Assembly (NCBI GenBank): GCA_012839205.1
Contig: DUNT01000092.1
Coordinates: 1 to 58,428, forward strand
DNA: 58,428 nucleotides
Reading direction: 5' to 3'
Source: Clostridiaceae bacterium
GTDB taxonomy: Bacteria > Bacillota > Clostridia > DSM-8532
In this document: positions 1-8,246 of the stretch, in pieces
Position numbering within the stretch: position 1 is the stretch's first letter
How the letters are laid out: each line of letters starts with the position of its first letter
Position numbers and translations under genes: made by a program
The notes under the pieces: model-generated
Told to the model about the DNA's origin: nothing
What the model saw: only the letters and a program-made list of their open reading frames with translations
The model's database searches: none

Positions 1-144
1 TTTCCATCTTCAGGATATGAGGCAGCCCCGGGCCCTGAAATTTTATGGAATAAGAGTCCAGACACTGGAAATCCAAAGTATCGAAGCGAAATATGGATTC
101 CGGTTAAGAAAAAACTCGCGAGTTCATTGGAGGTAATATTATAA
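1..144 (+). CDS. GyrI-like small-molecule-binding domain protein, C-terminal fragment (5' end outside window)
   Basis: Reading frame 1 is open from the first base to TAA at 142-144 and encodes 47 residues. The segment with SEIWIPVKK followed by a short tail is typical of the end of GyrI-like (AraC effector-binding) domains, where the last strand carries an E-I-W-I-P signature. Such domains bind small molecules or drugs, either alone or as the C-terminal part of AraC/MerR-family regulators. Whether this copy has a DNA-binding domain cannot be seen. It is followed within one base by another ATG, in a stretch where the next two reading frames are broken, so this gene may itself be part of decaying DNA. 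Confidence 0.6.
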   Translation, partial: FPSSGYEAAPGPEILWNKSPDTGNPKYRSEIWIPVKKKLASSLEVIL

Positions 145-349
145 ATGAATATAAAATTTGACCCCAATAACAATGTTGTAAAACTCTGTATGATAGGGAT
201 GAGTTTAGAAGATGATGGGAAGTTCTTATCGCTCAAAAGAACCTTTAAGAATTATTGGTGAAGAAACAGAGTGGACCAAACTGACAACTGGGGAACTAAA
301 CAAATGGCGCGATAATTTAGCCAAAAATAAAGGTGATATTATTAACTGA
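145..349 (+). pseudogene. Broken remnant of a TPR-type small protein plus an unassigned short frame
   Basis: An ATG directly after the preceding stop begins MNIKFDPNNNVVKLC, a start I recognise from a family of roughly 160-200-residue tetratricopeptide-like proteins common in Firmicutes (sometimes misnamed rRNA adenine methyltransferases). After about 25 matching residues the sequence diverges and stops at TGA 256-258. A second frame, 212-349 (45 codons, starting ATG ATG GGA), overlaps it and ends just before the DUF1214 remnant. I do not recognise it. The best reading is a fusion of unrelated gene pieces left by a deletion, not functional genes. Confidence 0.45.
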
Positions 350-355
350 ACATAG

Positions 356-610
356 TATGACAAGGAGTTCTTTTTAGTTCCAAATGATATTGAACGATAT
401 GCCATTGCTGATTATACCCCGGGGCTTGAGCCTAATGATGATGACTCGCTGGACATTTATATTCAATATAGCGAGCCGGAAAACCATAAATCTAATAGGT
501 TACCTGCACCGAAAGATGAGGATTTCAATTTAGTATTAAGAATGTATCAGCTCTCTGCTAAAATATTAAACGGCACATATGAAGTGCCGGGAGTAAAACG
601 TGTCAGATAA
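356..610 (+). pseudogene. DUF1214-domain protein remnant (C-terminal part)
   Basis: The frame from 356 to TAA 608-610 encodes 84 residues that match the C-terminal half of DUF1254/DUF1214 proteins: a Y-D-K-E-F-F-L-V-P-N strand, then RYAIADYTPGL, a DSLDIYIQYSEP strand, N-R-L-P-A-P and the closing LNGTYEVPGVKRV. In the family the domain is preceded by a W-S-x-T-x-Y strand and several hundred residues. Here the frame is interrupted by TAG at 353-355 and TGA just upstream, with no start or ribosome site. It is therefore a truncated, decayed copy. A hairpin terminator follows at 640-669. Confidence 0.65.
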
Positions 611-639
611 TACCCCTTATATTTATTAAAGTAATCTCG

Positions 640-669
640 GGCACACTTAGTAGTAATTCGTAGTGTGCC
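640..669 (+). terminator. Hairpin, possible terminator after the DUF1214 remnant
   Basis: GGCACACT (640-647) pairs perfectly with AGTGTGCC (662-669) across a 14-base loop and is followed by TTGCTTATTG, a weak T-rich tail. The position, 30 bases after the DUF1214 stop, fits an intrinsic terminator that survived the decay of its gene. Nothing else recognisable is present up to 840. A good -10 box, TATAAT, lies at 845-850 ahead of the next gene, without a clear -35. Confidence 0.5.
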
Positions 670-882
670 TTGCTTATTGTGTATACAACATAGTTTCCGG
701 GACCCGAAAGCAATCTTCGATTGCGTTGTTGGTTGGGTTTTAATGTTCCCACATACAGATTAATATTTCCGTTCAATCCGGATTGAGAATATGAGTTTTA
801 AGTTATATTATTGATATAAAAGAAAAACTTTAAGGTGTTATAGTTATAATATACTTATACATAAAAACAAGGAGTTGACTCT

Positions 883-1611
883 ATGAAATTACTAATTATT
901 CGCCATGCTGATCCTGACTATGAAAATGATTCACTAACCGAAAAAGGACGGAAAGAAGCAGAACTTTTATCAAATAGAATATCAGCTATGGATGTAAAAG
1001 AATTTTATGTTTCCCCGCTTGGAAGAGCACGTGAAACAGCAGATTTTACATTAAATAAAATGAATCGTACTGCAGAAGTATTGCCGTGGCTTAGAGAATT
1101 TGATGCTCGTATATATGATGAGGAATTAGGCAAAGAGAGGATTTGCTGGGATTTACTACCACAAGATTGGACAACAAATAATGAGTATTATAGTAAAGAT
1201 CTCTGGCATACAGTACCGATTATGGAAAAGGGCAATGTGATATCGGAGGCAAAAAAGGTTTTTGAAGGAATTGATAAGATTATAGAAAAAAATGGATACG
1301 TTCGTGAAGGTAATTTGTACCGGGCTATTAATCCAAATAGAGATACCATAGTTCTTTTCTGCCATTTTGGTGTTGGATGTGTAATCTTAAGCCACCTTTT
1401 AGGAATATCACCTGTAGTTCTATGGCATGGCTTTTGTGCTTCACCATCTTCTGTTACCACTCTTGTAACGGAAGAGCGCAGGGAGGGGATTGCCTATTTT
1501 AGAATGAATGCATTCGGAGATATCTCACATCTATACATAGCGGGAGAAGAGCCATCTTTCTCTGCTAGATTTTGTGAAACCTATGATAATTTTGATGAGC
1601 GTCATGATTAA
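883..1611 (+). CDS. Histidine phosphatase family protein (phosphoglycerate mutase-like)
   Basis: A 242-residue protein of the histidine phosphatase superfamily (branch 1). The N-terminal strand LLIIRHADPDY carries the RH motif whose histidine becomes phosphorylated. LTEKGRKEAELL and the SPLGRARETA segment are the other family signatures, and LFCHFGVGCVI holds the second catalytic histidine. These enzymes remove phosphate from small metabolites, sugars or proteins; the substrate is not evident here, and the 70-residue insert around positions 85-155 is typical of a clostridial subgroup. The start is set by AAGGAG about 8 bases upstream. It is monocistronic, 51 bases ahead of the threonine aldolase gene, which has its own ribosome site. 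Confidence 0.88.
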   Translation: MKLLIIRHADPDYENDSLTEKGRKEAELLSNRISAMDVKEFYVSPLGRARETADFTLNKMNRTAEVLPWLREFDARIYDEELGKERICWDLLPQDWTTNNEYYSKDLWHTVPIMEKGNVISEAKKVFEGIDKIIEKNGYVREGNLYRAINPNRDTIVLFCHFGVGCVILSHLLGISPVVLWHGFCASPSSVTTLVTEERREGIAYFRMNAFGDISHLYIAGEEPSFSARFCETYDNFDERHD

Positions 1612-1662
1612 TATGTACAATATCCAAAGAAATAACCAAAATTCAGAGGAGATCATAATACT

Positions 1663-2712
1663 ATGAATAATAAGCTATCATTTTCCAGCGATTATATGGA
1701 AGGCGCCCATCCTGAAATATTACGCAGATTGCTGGAGACGAATCTGGAAAAAACCAGCGGATACGGTTTTGATCCCTATTCGGATTCCGCAAAGGATAAA
1801 ATCCGCGCCGCCTGTCACTGCCCGGATGCTGAGATTTATTTTTTAATTGGCGGTACGCAGACAAACGCTACTGTCATTGGTGCGATGCTTCGTTCCTATC
1901 AGGGTGTCCTGGCTCCGGAAAGCGGCCATATCAGCATTCATGAGGCTGGAGCAATAGAGTTTGGCGGGCATAAAGTCCTTACACTTCATCAGAAACATGG
2001 TAAAATTACTGCAGAACAGATTAAAGATGCCCTTAATACATACAACAATGACGTAAATCGCGAGTATATGGTAATGCCCGGTATGGTATATATTTCGCAG
2101 CCGACAGAATACGGTACGCTTTATTCATTGGATGAGCTCCGGCACATCAGCAAGGTATGCCGTGACAATTGTATTCCTCTCTATGTGGATGGTGCACGGC
2201 TTGCCTACGCACTTTCAAGCCCGGAAAATGATGTCACCTTGAAGGATATGGCGGAGCTTTGCGATGCATTTTATATCGGCGGTACCAAGTGCGGCGCATT
2301 ATTTGGGGAGGCTGTAGTTATTCCAAAACCCGGTAGGATACCGCATTTCTTTTCCATCATCAAGCAGCATGGAGCGCTTCTGGCCAAGGGACGACTGCTG
2401 GGACTACAGTTTGATGCACTGTTTTCAGATGGACTCTATGAGAAAATTGGTAAGAATGCAATCGACAATGCTGCCAGAATTCGGTCCGCACTCCGGGATA
2501 ACAGGTATCAAATGTATACAGAAGCTCCTACTAATCAGGTCTTTGTCATAATTGACAATGAGCGGATGCAGCATTTGTCCGAAAAGGTAGAATTCGGGTT
2601 CTGGGAAAAATATGATGAGAATCATACGGTAATTCGTTTTGCCACCAGTTGGGCAACCACAGAAGCAGATGTAAATAATTTGATTATGTTGTTGGCTGAA
2701 TGCGGGGTTTAA
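1663..2712 (+). CDS. ltaE: Low-specificity L-threonine aldolase / beta-eliminating lyase family
   Basis: A 349-residue cytosolic PLP enzyme of fold type I. LSFSSDYMEGAHPEIL is the usual start of the family, FLIGGTQTNATVIGAML the cofactor phosphate-binding region, LYVDGARLAYAL contains the Asp that contacts the pyridine nitrogen, and FYIGGTKCGALFGE the Schiff-base lysine. It splits threonine or allo-threonine into glycine and acetaldehyde. The length is normal for the family (340-360). A GAGGAG site 11 bases upstream supports the ATG. GC content is visibly higher than that of the flanking genes, which could reflect horizontal acquisition. No terminator is obvious after it. Confidence 0.9.
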   Translation: MNNKLSFSSDYMEGAHPEILRRLLETNLEKTSGYGFDPYSDSAKDKIRAACHCPDAEIYFLIGGTQTNATVIGAMLRSYQGVLAPESGHISIHEAGAIEFGGHKVLTLHQKHGKITAEQIKDALNTYNNDVNREYMVMPGMVYISQPTEYGTLYSLDELRHISKVCRDNCIPLYVDGARLAYALSSPENDVTLKDMAELCDAFYIGGTKCGALFGEAVVIPKPGRIPHFFSIIKQHGALLAKGRLLGLQFDALFSDGLYEKIGKNAIDNAARIRSALRDNRYQMYTEAPTNQVFVIIDNERMQHLSEKVEFGFWEKYDENHTVIRFATSWATTEADVNNLIMLLAECGV

Positions 2713-3099
2713 CGTTGGTTAAGGATTTACTTATTTTTCTACGGAAGAAACGAAACAGAGCCTGAAACATTTTATTGAAATTTAACAATAATTCGTATCC
2801 ACTCATATTAGTATTCTAATTTGTATAAAATGTTTTATCCCTATCTAAACAGGGAAGATCGCCGCTAAAACACTAATGCGTCGCTATATATAAATAATGC
2901 CATGTCAATTTCATCTTTAACATATTTAATCTAGTAGTATAATATTTATAGAAATAGATTAATAATCGTCTTTGTAAAGTCTACTACCTGCCACAATTGA
3001 TAGCTATCTAATATGTTTCTTTATTTGAAGTATTAATAATGTATAGGCGTTAATTCTATTTATCAGGACCATGAATAGTTTTTTTGGAGGTCAATACAA
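2713..3099. other. AT-rich intergenic stretch, 387 bp
   Basis: No gene-like frame is seen. A possible promoter for the downstream membrane protein is TTTAAC with TATAAT at about 2939 (16-base spacing). It would give a leader of about 150 bases. I see no strong hairpin followed by T residues, and no riboswitch or tRNA signature. Confidence 0.4.
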
Positions 3100-3825
3100 A
3101 TGTTTTTTGAGATTATTTTTCTATTTTTCGGAATACTGCTTATTATTTCGGCTGTTATTAACATTCTCAAATATATGCGGATAAAAAGAAATGGTATTCT
3201 TGTTAGCGCCACCGTTGTTGACATACATAGAAAGAGTAGGGCCGGTAAACACAAGAGTCGTACGCAGTATCATCCGGTTTTTGAATACCGGATTAACGGC
3301 CAGCCGGTACAGGCACGAGGTCCTGGGTCACTTGAAGTTAAATACCCCATCGGAACGGTATTGGAAATTCGTTATGATCCACAAAGACCGGAGCAAATTC
3401 TAGCCGGAGAATCGGTAGCAAGGGGCAATATCGCTCCAATAGTGATTGGTATTATATTTGTTTTCTGCTCAGTGCTATCGATAATCGGTGTGAAGATGCC
3501 TAAACTAGGGGATTTCGCGGGATATTTTGTGTTTGTAGGTTTACTACTGCTTTTCATTATAATCTTATTTATTATTGGCAAATCCCTTAAGGACAATAAA
3601 AATAAGTTTTCACAGCGTGGCCTGTCCCGGCATACGGCAAATAATGTACTGGTTGTGGCGAAAAATGAGAATAACACTATTACCTTTCAATTTGTTAACG
3701 GCAACAGGATAGACTACGTGGTACCGGAATCAATCTATAACGACCTTAAGGAGGGTGACTGGGGAAACCTAACCTTTCAGGGCTCTCTGTTTATCCGGTT
3801 TGAGATTACATACAGAAAACACTAA
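3100..3825 (+). CDS. DUF3592 domain-containing membrane protein
   Basis: 241 residues. A first transmembrane helix spans about residues 3-24, followed by a cytoplasmic or exposed beta-domain (about 30-105) of the DUF3592 type: VSATVVDI, then HPVFEYRINGQP, and IGTVLEIRYDPQRPEQIL, the family's closing signature. Two more helices follow (about 109-130 and 140-165). The last 60 residues form a second small beta-domain (VVAKNENNTITFQF to GNLTFQGSLFIRFE), resembling DUF2500-type membrane proteins. Function unknown. The GGAGG ribosome site is 10 bases from ATG. Downstream, 3830-3915 holds two copies of an A-tract followed by CA(G/T)CTATGT, at 3835 and 3898. Confidence 0.75.
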   Translation: MFFEIIFLFFGILLIISAVINILKYMRIKRNGILVSATVVDIHRKSRAGKHKSRTQYHPVFEYRINGQPVQARGPGSLEVKYPIGTVLEIRYDPQRPEQILAGESVARGNIAPIVIGIIFVFCSVLSIIGVKMPKLGDFAGYFVFVGLLLLFIIILFIIGKSLKDNKNKFSQRGLSRHTANNVLVVAKNENNTITFQFVNGNRIDYVVPESIYNDLKEGDWGNLTFQGSLFIRFEITYRKH

Positions 3826-3893
3826 ACTGAGAAATAAAAAAAACAGCTATGTTTTGACGGTCTTATATTAGCTTATTTTCGCTAGTTTAAAAC

Positions 3894-3922
3894 TTGAAAA
3901 AAACATCTATGTAGCATACAAT
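3894..3922 (+). promoter_or_regulatory. Sigma-A promoter for the YhfC-family gene
   Basis: TTGAAA (3894-3899), a 17-base spacer and TACAAT (3917-3922) match the vegetative consensus at 10 of 12 positions. Transcription would begin about 3929, giving a leader of only some 20 bases that contains the AAAGGAGG ribosome site. Confidence 0.65.
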
Positions 3923-3949
3923 AAAAACGACTCAAAGGAGGGTATGATT

Positions 3950-4789
3950 ATGGAATATTCTGTACCTGCATTGTCGGTGGTTTTTATGTCAATTAGTGCT
4001 TTGACCGGCATAGTTTTACCCATTGCACTTCTAATCTATTTTAGAAAAAAACATAAGACAGGTATTAAGCCATTCTTTATTGGTTGTGCGATATTCATTA
4101 TATTTGCATTAATTCTTGAGCAACTTTTTCACGTGTTGATACTTAACTCTGATGTCGGGAAAACAATCCAGGGCAATATCTGGTTGTTTGGTATTTATGC
4201 CGGAGTAATGGCAGGACTCTTTGAAGAAACAGGCCGTTTTCTTGCTTTTAAGACAGTGTTGAAAAAGGATTTAATTAATGATAAAAATGCTTTGATGTAT
4301 GGCGCCGGCCACGGTGGGATTGAAGCCTTTTTTATTCTGGTATTCAGCATGGTGTCAAATATTATATTGTCAATAATGCTGAACAGTGGTGCTGCAGAGC
4401 AGCTTATAGCCGGAACAACTGACGAAGCACAGAAACAATCACTGCATAAAACATTTGAATTGTTATCCAGTACACCTTCAGGCGATTTTCTGATGAGCAT
4501 AGTTGAGCGAATTGCCGCAGTAGCCATTCATATCTCTTTATCAGTCCTGGTGTGGTTTGCTGTGAAAAACAAGGGGAAGTGCTTCTGGTTATACCCACTG
4601 GCGATATTCCTGCATACTCTGGTTAATGCGGTTGCCGTTATACTTGCAGAATATGTGCCGAGTATGTGGATTGTATTATTTGTCTTATATCTGATGACAG
4701 CCTGTTTTGTTGTAGTGGCAGTACAATTGTGGAAAAAGTATAGTACAAATAATTTCGAAGATAGTGTTGATATGGTTGAAACAGAATGA
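3950..4789 (+). CDS. YhfC-family intramembrane glutamic protease-like protein
   Basis: About 279 residues, almost entirely hydrophobic, with some eight membrane helices. GLFEETGRFLAF (EETGR) and the GAGHGGIEAFF segment are the paired motifs of the YhfC family, which is related to CPBP/CAAX-type glutamic intramembrane proteases. The Glu-Glu and the His are the expected catalytic groups. Members are often linked to bacteriocin immunity or membrane protein processing, but the substrate is unknown. Start choice: an ATG at 3944 lies only two bases from the AAAGGAGG box, while ATG 3950 has the normal 8-base spacing, so I prefer 3950. Transcribed alone from the promoter at 3894. Confidence 0.8.
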   Translation: MEYSVPALSVVFMSISALTGIVLPIALLIYFRKKHKTGIKPFFIGCAIFIIFALILEQLFHVLILNSDVGKTIQGNIWLFGIYAGVMAGLFEETGRFLAFKTVLKKDLINDKNALMYGAGHGGIEAFFILVFSMVSNIILSIMLNSGAAEQLIAGTTDEAQKQSLHKTFELLSSTPSGDFLMSIVERIAAVAIHISLSVLVWFAVKNKGKCFWLYPLAIFLHTLVNAVAVILAEYVPSMWIVLFVLYLMTACFVVVAVQLWKKYSTNNFEDSVDMVETE

Positions 4790-4896
4790 AAGATAATTAT
4801 TTGTATTATTCGCAGGGCAAAAATGAGCTTTCAGGCATTTAAATGGTAAAATATGTTTAGATGGTAAAACAGCTTTGAGGGGAGAAAACAAGGATA

Positions 4897-5364
4897 ATGG
4901 ATAATGAGATGAACACAACTCTAGACGAACGAGGAGAAAAAACACTGTTAAAAGGGGAATTTCATAATACGGTATTTATAGTCGGTATAGTTTTAGGGAT
5001 TATTGGTATTATTTTATCAATTTTATACCTTACAGGGGAAAATGCAGCTGTTTTTGCAGGAATCGATTATATTATTATTATTTTTTCAATAGTTTTTATT
5101 TTTGTATGTATAAAAGAATTGGTTTTGAACAGAAAGAGAATGATAGGCCTTACCGACAGCAAAGTATTTGGAAATACAGGGTATAAATCATTTGATATTT
5201 TGTACAGTAATATAGCAGAAATTGAAGAAAGAGTGAAGAGGAGCTTTATGTACGGAAATAACCGCTATCTGTATATTAAGACAGTTTCAAATACCGAAAT
5301 AAATATAGAGCAACTAAAAAACACTGATAAAATTATCCAGTTTATAAAATCAAAGCGGGGATAG
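4897..5364 (+). CDS. Small membrane protein with PH-like C-terminal domain
   Basis: 155 residues: a short charged N-terminus, two adjacent transmembrane helices (about 25-48 and 54-74) and a C-terminal 75-residue beta-rich domain (MIGLTDSKVFGNTGYKSF onward, then LYIKTVSNTEINIEQLKN). This is the usual layout of bacterial PH-like (bPH_1/DUF304) membrane proteins, where GLTDSKVFG corresponds to the common T-x-x-R-V-x-x-x-G turn. I do not recognise a specific function. The start ATG follows GAGGGGAGAAAACAAGGATA, with a slightly long spacing. The upstream 100 bases contain a 9-base direct repeat ATGGTAAAA (around 4843 and 4861), which may be regulatory. Confidence 0.6.
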   Translation: MDNEMNTTLDERGEKTLLKGEFHNTVFIVGIVLGIIGIILSILYLTGENAAVFAGIDYIIIIFSIVFIFVCIKELVLNRKRMIGLTDSKVFGNTGYKSFDILYSNIAEIEERVKRSFMYGNNRYLYIKTVSNTEINIEQLKNTDKIIQFIKSKRG

Positions 5365-5379
5365 TTGTTCTTTATTTTA

Positions 5380-5408
5380 TTGACAAATGAATATGCATTG
5401 CATATAAT
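5380..5408 (+). promoter_or_regulatory. Perfect consensus sigma-A promoter of the ABC transporter operon
   Basis: TTGACA (5380-5385), exactly 17 bases, then TATAAT (5403-5408): all 12 consensus positions match. A promoter this strong is normally held in check by a repressor or a leader device. The palindrome at 5417-5442 is immediately downstream. Confidence 0.85.
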
Positions 5409-5416
5409 AAATCATA

Positions 5417-5442
5417 ATTTTATCTTGCCTTCAGGATAAAAT
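5417..5442 (+). promoter_or_regulatory. Palindrome at the transcription start, candidate operator or leader hairpin
   Basis: ATTTTATC (5417-5424) is perfectly complementary to GATAAAAT (5435-5442), separated by TTGCCTTCAG. The palindrome covers roughly +3 to +28 of the transcript from the consensus promoter and ends 15 bases before the GGAGG site. It could be a repressor operator or a short RNA hairpin. The leader is only about 55 bases long, too short for a T-box or TRAP-type attenuator. Confidence 0.5.
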
Positions 5443-5469
5443 GGAGTATGGTAGTACGGAGGAATGGAA

Positions 5470-6441
5470 ATGAAAAGATTAGTGAAGGCTATGGCAATTA
5501 TACTTGCCATGGCAGTATTTGTAGTACTCGCAGGTTGTACTAAGAAAAAAAATCACCCGGAAGTTGGCATTATTCAGTACATGGAACATGTTGCCCTTGA
5601 TTCGGCAAGGGAAGGCTTTATTACAGCATTAAGAGACAATGGATATGTTGAAGGCGAGAACATTACCTTTGACATACAGAATGCCCAGGGTGATCAAACA
5701 AATCTATCTACTATAAGTGATCGCTTTGTCAGTAATAATGTAGATCTGGTATTGGCTATCGCAACACCGGCAGGGAAGTCAATCGCCGGGAAAACCTCGA
5801 AAATTCCTATTCTTGGAACAGCTATTACGGATTATGTTGACGCCAGATTAGCCAAATCAAATGAAGCCCCAGGAATGAATGTTAGCGGAACAACAGACAT
5901 GAACCCGATTAAGGAACAAATCGAGCTTCTTGTTAAGCTGGTTCCGGATGCCAAAACAGTGGGTGTTCTATACACTTCCAGCGAGGACAATTCAATTCTT
6001 CAAGCCGCAATTGCTAAAGAAAATATTGAGGCAATGGGTCTTAATTATGTAGAAGTCACTGTGACTAATTCCAATGATGTACAGCAGGCAACACAATCAA
6101 TCGTGGAAAAATGTGACGCAATTTACATACCCACCGATAATACTTTTGCAACTGCCATACCTACAGTTTATGGAGTTACATCCAAGTCAAAGACTCCTGT
6201 AATCTGTGGGGAAGCAGGAATGGTAGAAAACGGTGGATTAGCAACTCTTGGTATAAATTATTATGATTTAGGTTACCAAACCGGACTTATGGCAATAAGA
6301 ATTCTTAAAGGCGAAGCAGAACCGGCCACCATGCCGATTGAAAAGCCTGATAAATATGATTTTGCCATAAACGGAACAGTTGCTGAGGAAATTGGTATTA
6401 AGATTCCGGACGATCTTTTGGAATACGTCATTTATAAATAA
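5470..6441 (+). CDS. ABC transporter substrate-binding lipoprotein, TrpX-like (ABC_sub_bind family)
   Basis: 323 residues from ATG 5470. A charged start, a hydrophobic core and VVLAGC|TKKK form a lipoprotein signal peptide with the lipidated Cys near residue 23. The mature part has the two-lobed fold of the ABC_sub_bind family (GIIQYMEHVALDSAREGF near the start; VLAIATPAGKSIAG; VGVLYTSSEDNS; IYIPTDNTFATA). The family delivers ligands to BPD_transp_2 permeases. In streptococci homologues with this three-gene order were predicted to carry tryptophan (TrpXYZ); the ligand here is not shown by the sequence. ATG 5464 sits two bases after GGAGG, and ATG 5470, with 7-base spacing, is the better start. 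First gene of an operon with the permease and ATPase. Confidence 0.85.
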   Translation: MKRLVKAMAIILAMAVFVVLAGCTKKKNHPEVGIIQYMEHVALDSAREGFITALRDNGYVEGENITFDIQNAQGDQTNLSTISDRFVSNNVDLVLAIATPAGKSIAGKTSKIPILGTAITDYVDARLAKSNEAPGMNVSGTTDMNPIKEQIELLVKLVPDAKTVGVLYTSSEDNSILQAAIAKENIEAMGLNYVEVTVTNSNDVQQATQSIVEKCDAIYIPTDNTFATAIPTVYGVTSKSKTPVICGEAGMVENGGLATLGINYYDLGYQTGLMAIRILKGEAEPATMPIEKPDKYDFAINGTVAEEIGIKIPDDLLEYVIYK

Positions 6442-6509
6442 ACCGTATTTCCCGGGAGTTTTTATTAGAAGAGCTGAATTAGCCGGACATAGGAAAAAGG
6501 TGGACTAAA

Positions 6510-7403
6510 ATGCTGGAGATTATAAAAGGAGCTGTTTCCCTGGGTTTACTGTGGGCCATGATGACAATAGGTGTGTATATTTCCTATCGTATTCTGGCCA
6601 TTGCTGACCTAACCGTGGAAGGCAGTATTACATTAGGTGCAGCTATTGCTGCACAGGCTATTACAATAGGTCTTAATCCATATATTGCAACAGGTATTTC
6701 TCTATTAGGGGGAATGGCTGCAGGCCTAGTAACAGGCCTGTTACATACAAAACTAAGGATTCCTGCTCTGTTATCGGGTATCCTTACAATGATTGCATTA
6801 TACTCAATTAATCTTCGTGTGCTTGGAAAAGCAAGCCTTTCATTATTACGTATGGAGACCGTGTATACGGTGTTTGAAAGGCTTGGACTCGAATTTTCCT
6901 GGGCTGTTATTGTATTGGGGTTTTTAAGTGTTTCAATTGTAATATGTTTTCTATATTGGTTTTTCGGAACTGAAATTGGTTGTGCCATCAGGGCTACCGG
7001 TAATAATCCTAATATGGTGCGGGCGCAGGGTATAAACACAAACACAATGATAATTATTGGGCTGGTAATTAGTAATGGTCTTGTTGCACTAAGCGGAGCA
7101 TTGATAGCACAAAACCAAACCTTTGCTGATGTTCAGATGGGCACCGGTTCAATTGTAATTGGTCTTGCATCGGTGATAATAGGTGAGGTGCTTTTTGGAA
7201 AGCGAAATTATTTCCTGAGACTGACATCCCTTGCAATGGGTGCGATTACATACCGTATAATAATTGCCTTTGTATTAAAGCTGGGTATGCATAGTAATGA
7301 TCTGAAGTTATTTACCGCTATTACAGTGGCTATAGCTTTAGCACTCCCAATAATTAAAGATTATCTCAACCCGCCTAAGATTACTGTAGAGGAGGGTGAG
7401 TAA
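6510..7403 (+). CDS. ABC transporter permease, BPD_transp_2 type (TrpY-like)
   Basis: 297 residues with about nine hydrophobic helices. The segment ISYRILAIADLTVEGSITLG and the later EIGCAIRATGNNPNMVRAQG belong to the BPD_transp_2 permease fold, the latter being the cytoplasmic loop that docks on the ATPase. A single permease gene implies a homodimeric channel. It starts 68 bases after the substrate-binding gene with AAAAAGGTGG upstream and ends inside the ribosome site of the ATPase gene (EEGE encoded by GAGGAGGGTGAG), so translation of the two is coupled. Confidence 0.87.
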   Translation: MLEIIKGAVSLGLLWAMMTIGVYISYRILAIADLTVEGSITLGAAIAAQAITIGLNPYIATGISLLGGMAAGLVTGLLHTKLRIPALLSGILTMIALYSINLRVLGKASLSLLRMETVYTVFERLGLEFSWAVIVLGFLSVSIVICFLYWFFGTEIGCAIRATGNNPNMVRAQGINTNTMIIIGLVISNGLVALSGALIAQNQTFADVQMGTGSIVIGLASVIIGEVLFGKRNYFLRLTSLAMGAITYRIIIAFVLKLGMHSNDLKLFTAITVAIALALPIIKDYLNPPKITVEEGE

Positions 7404-7404
7404 T

Positions 7405-8199
7405 ATGCTTAAAGTAGACCGGATATATAAAGTGTTTAATCCTGGAACAGTGAACCAAAAGATTGCCTTACGGGATGTAAGCATACAGATGGAAGAAGGA
7501 GATTTTGTCACCCTTATAGGCGGAAACGGAGCCGGAAAATCTACCCTGCTAAACTGCGTAGCTGGTGTATACGGAGTTGATAAAGGTACCATTAATATTG
7601 CTGGAACAGATGTGACTAAACTGCCTGAACACAAGCGGGCAACAATGCTGGGGCGGGTTTTTCAGAACCCGATGATGGGTACCGCCTCGGATATGATTCT
7701 TGAAGAAAATTTGGCTTTAGCTTTACGAAGGGGACAGCCCAGAGGTCTTAAATGGGGGATAACAAACAAGGAAAGGGAGACCTACCGGCAAATACTCTCC
7801 CATTTGGATCTGGGGCTTGAAGACAGACTACATACCAAAGTGGGGCTGCTGTCAGGAGGGCAAAGACAAGCCATCACTCTTTTAATGGCTACCATAAAAA
7901 AACCGAAACTTTTACTGCTGGATGAACACACAGCAGCCCTTGATCCAAAAACAGCTGAAAGAGTTTTATCTATGACAGATCAATTGATTAACGAAAATAA
8001 TTTAACTGTAATGATGGTGACCCACAATATGCGTGATGCCATAAAGTTTGGAAATCGATTATTAATGATGCATGATGGCCGAATAATACTTGATATCAAA
8101 GGCGATGAAAAAAAGAAACTCACAGTGGAGAGTCTTTTAAAACGATTTGGTGCAGCAAGTGGTGAGGAATTCACATATGACCGCACGCTCCTGTCATAA
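7405..8199 (+). CDS. ABC transporter ATP-binding protein (TrpZ-like)
   Basis: 264 residues. Walker A is IGGNGAGKSTLL near residue 40, the signature motif is LLSGGQRQAITLLMA, Walker B is LLLLDEHTAALDPKT and the switch histidine lies in VTHNMRDA. It energises import through the neighbouring permease. Start choice: GTG 7396 overlaps the GGAGGG box itself, while ATG 7405, eight bases after it and one base after the permease stop, is more plausible (start MLKVDRIYKVF). The gene ends one base before the 79-bp repeat, whose first part is this operon's terminator. Confidence 0.88.
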   Translation: MLKVDRIYKVFNPGTVNQKIALRDVSIQMEEGDFVTLIGGNGAGKSTLLNCVAGVYGVDKGTINIAGTDVTKLPEHKRATMLGRVFQNPMMGTASDMILEENLALALRRGQPRGLKWGITNKERETYRQILSHLDLGLEDRLHTKVGLLSGGQRQAITLLMATIKKPKLLLLDEHTAALDPKTAERVLSMTDQLINENNLTVMMVTHNMRDAIKFGNRLLMMHDGRIILDIKGDEKKKLTVESLLKRFGAASGEEFTYDRTLLS

Positions 8200-8212
8200 T
8201 AAAATTGTTAAA

Positions 8213-8246
8213 GAGGTTGTGATATCAGACGCAACCTCACTTTTTT
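8213..8246 (+). terminator. Intrinsic terminator of the ABC transporter operon (inside left repeat)
   Basis: GAGGTTGTG (8213-8221) pairs with CGCAACCTC (8230-8238) with one G-U pair and an 8-base loop, followed by ACTTTTTTAG. It lies 14 bases after the ATPase stop codon. Confidence 0.85.

Noticed and set aside
5409-5463. T-box or tryptophan attenuator ahead of the TrpXYZ-like operon
   Set aside because: The leader is only about 55 bases and has no T-box motif, specifier loop or leader peptide; only a short palindrome is present.
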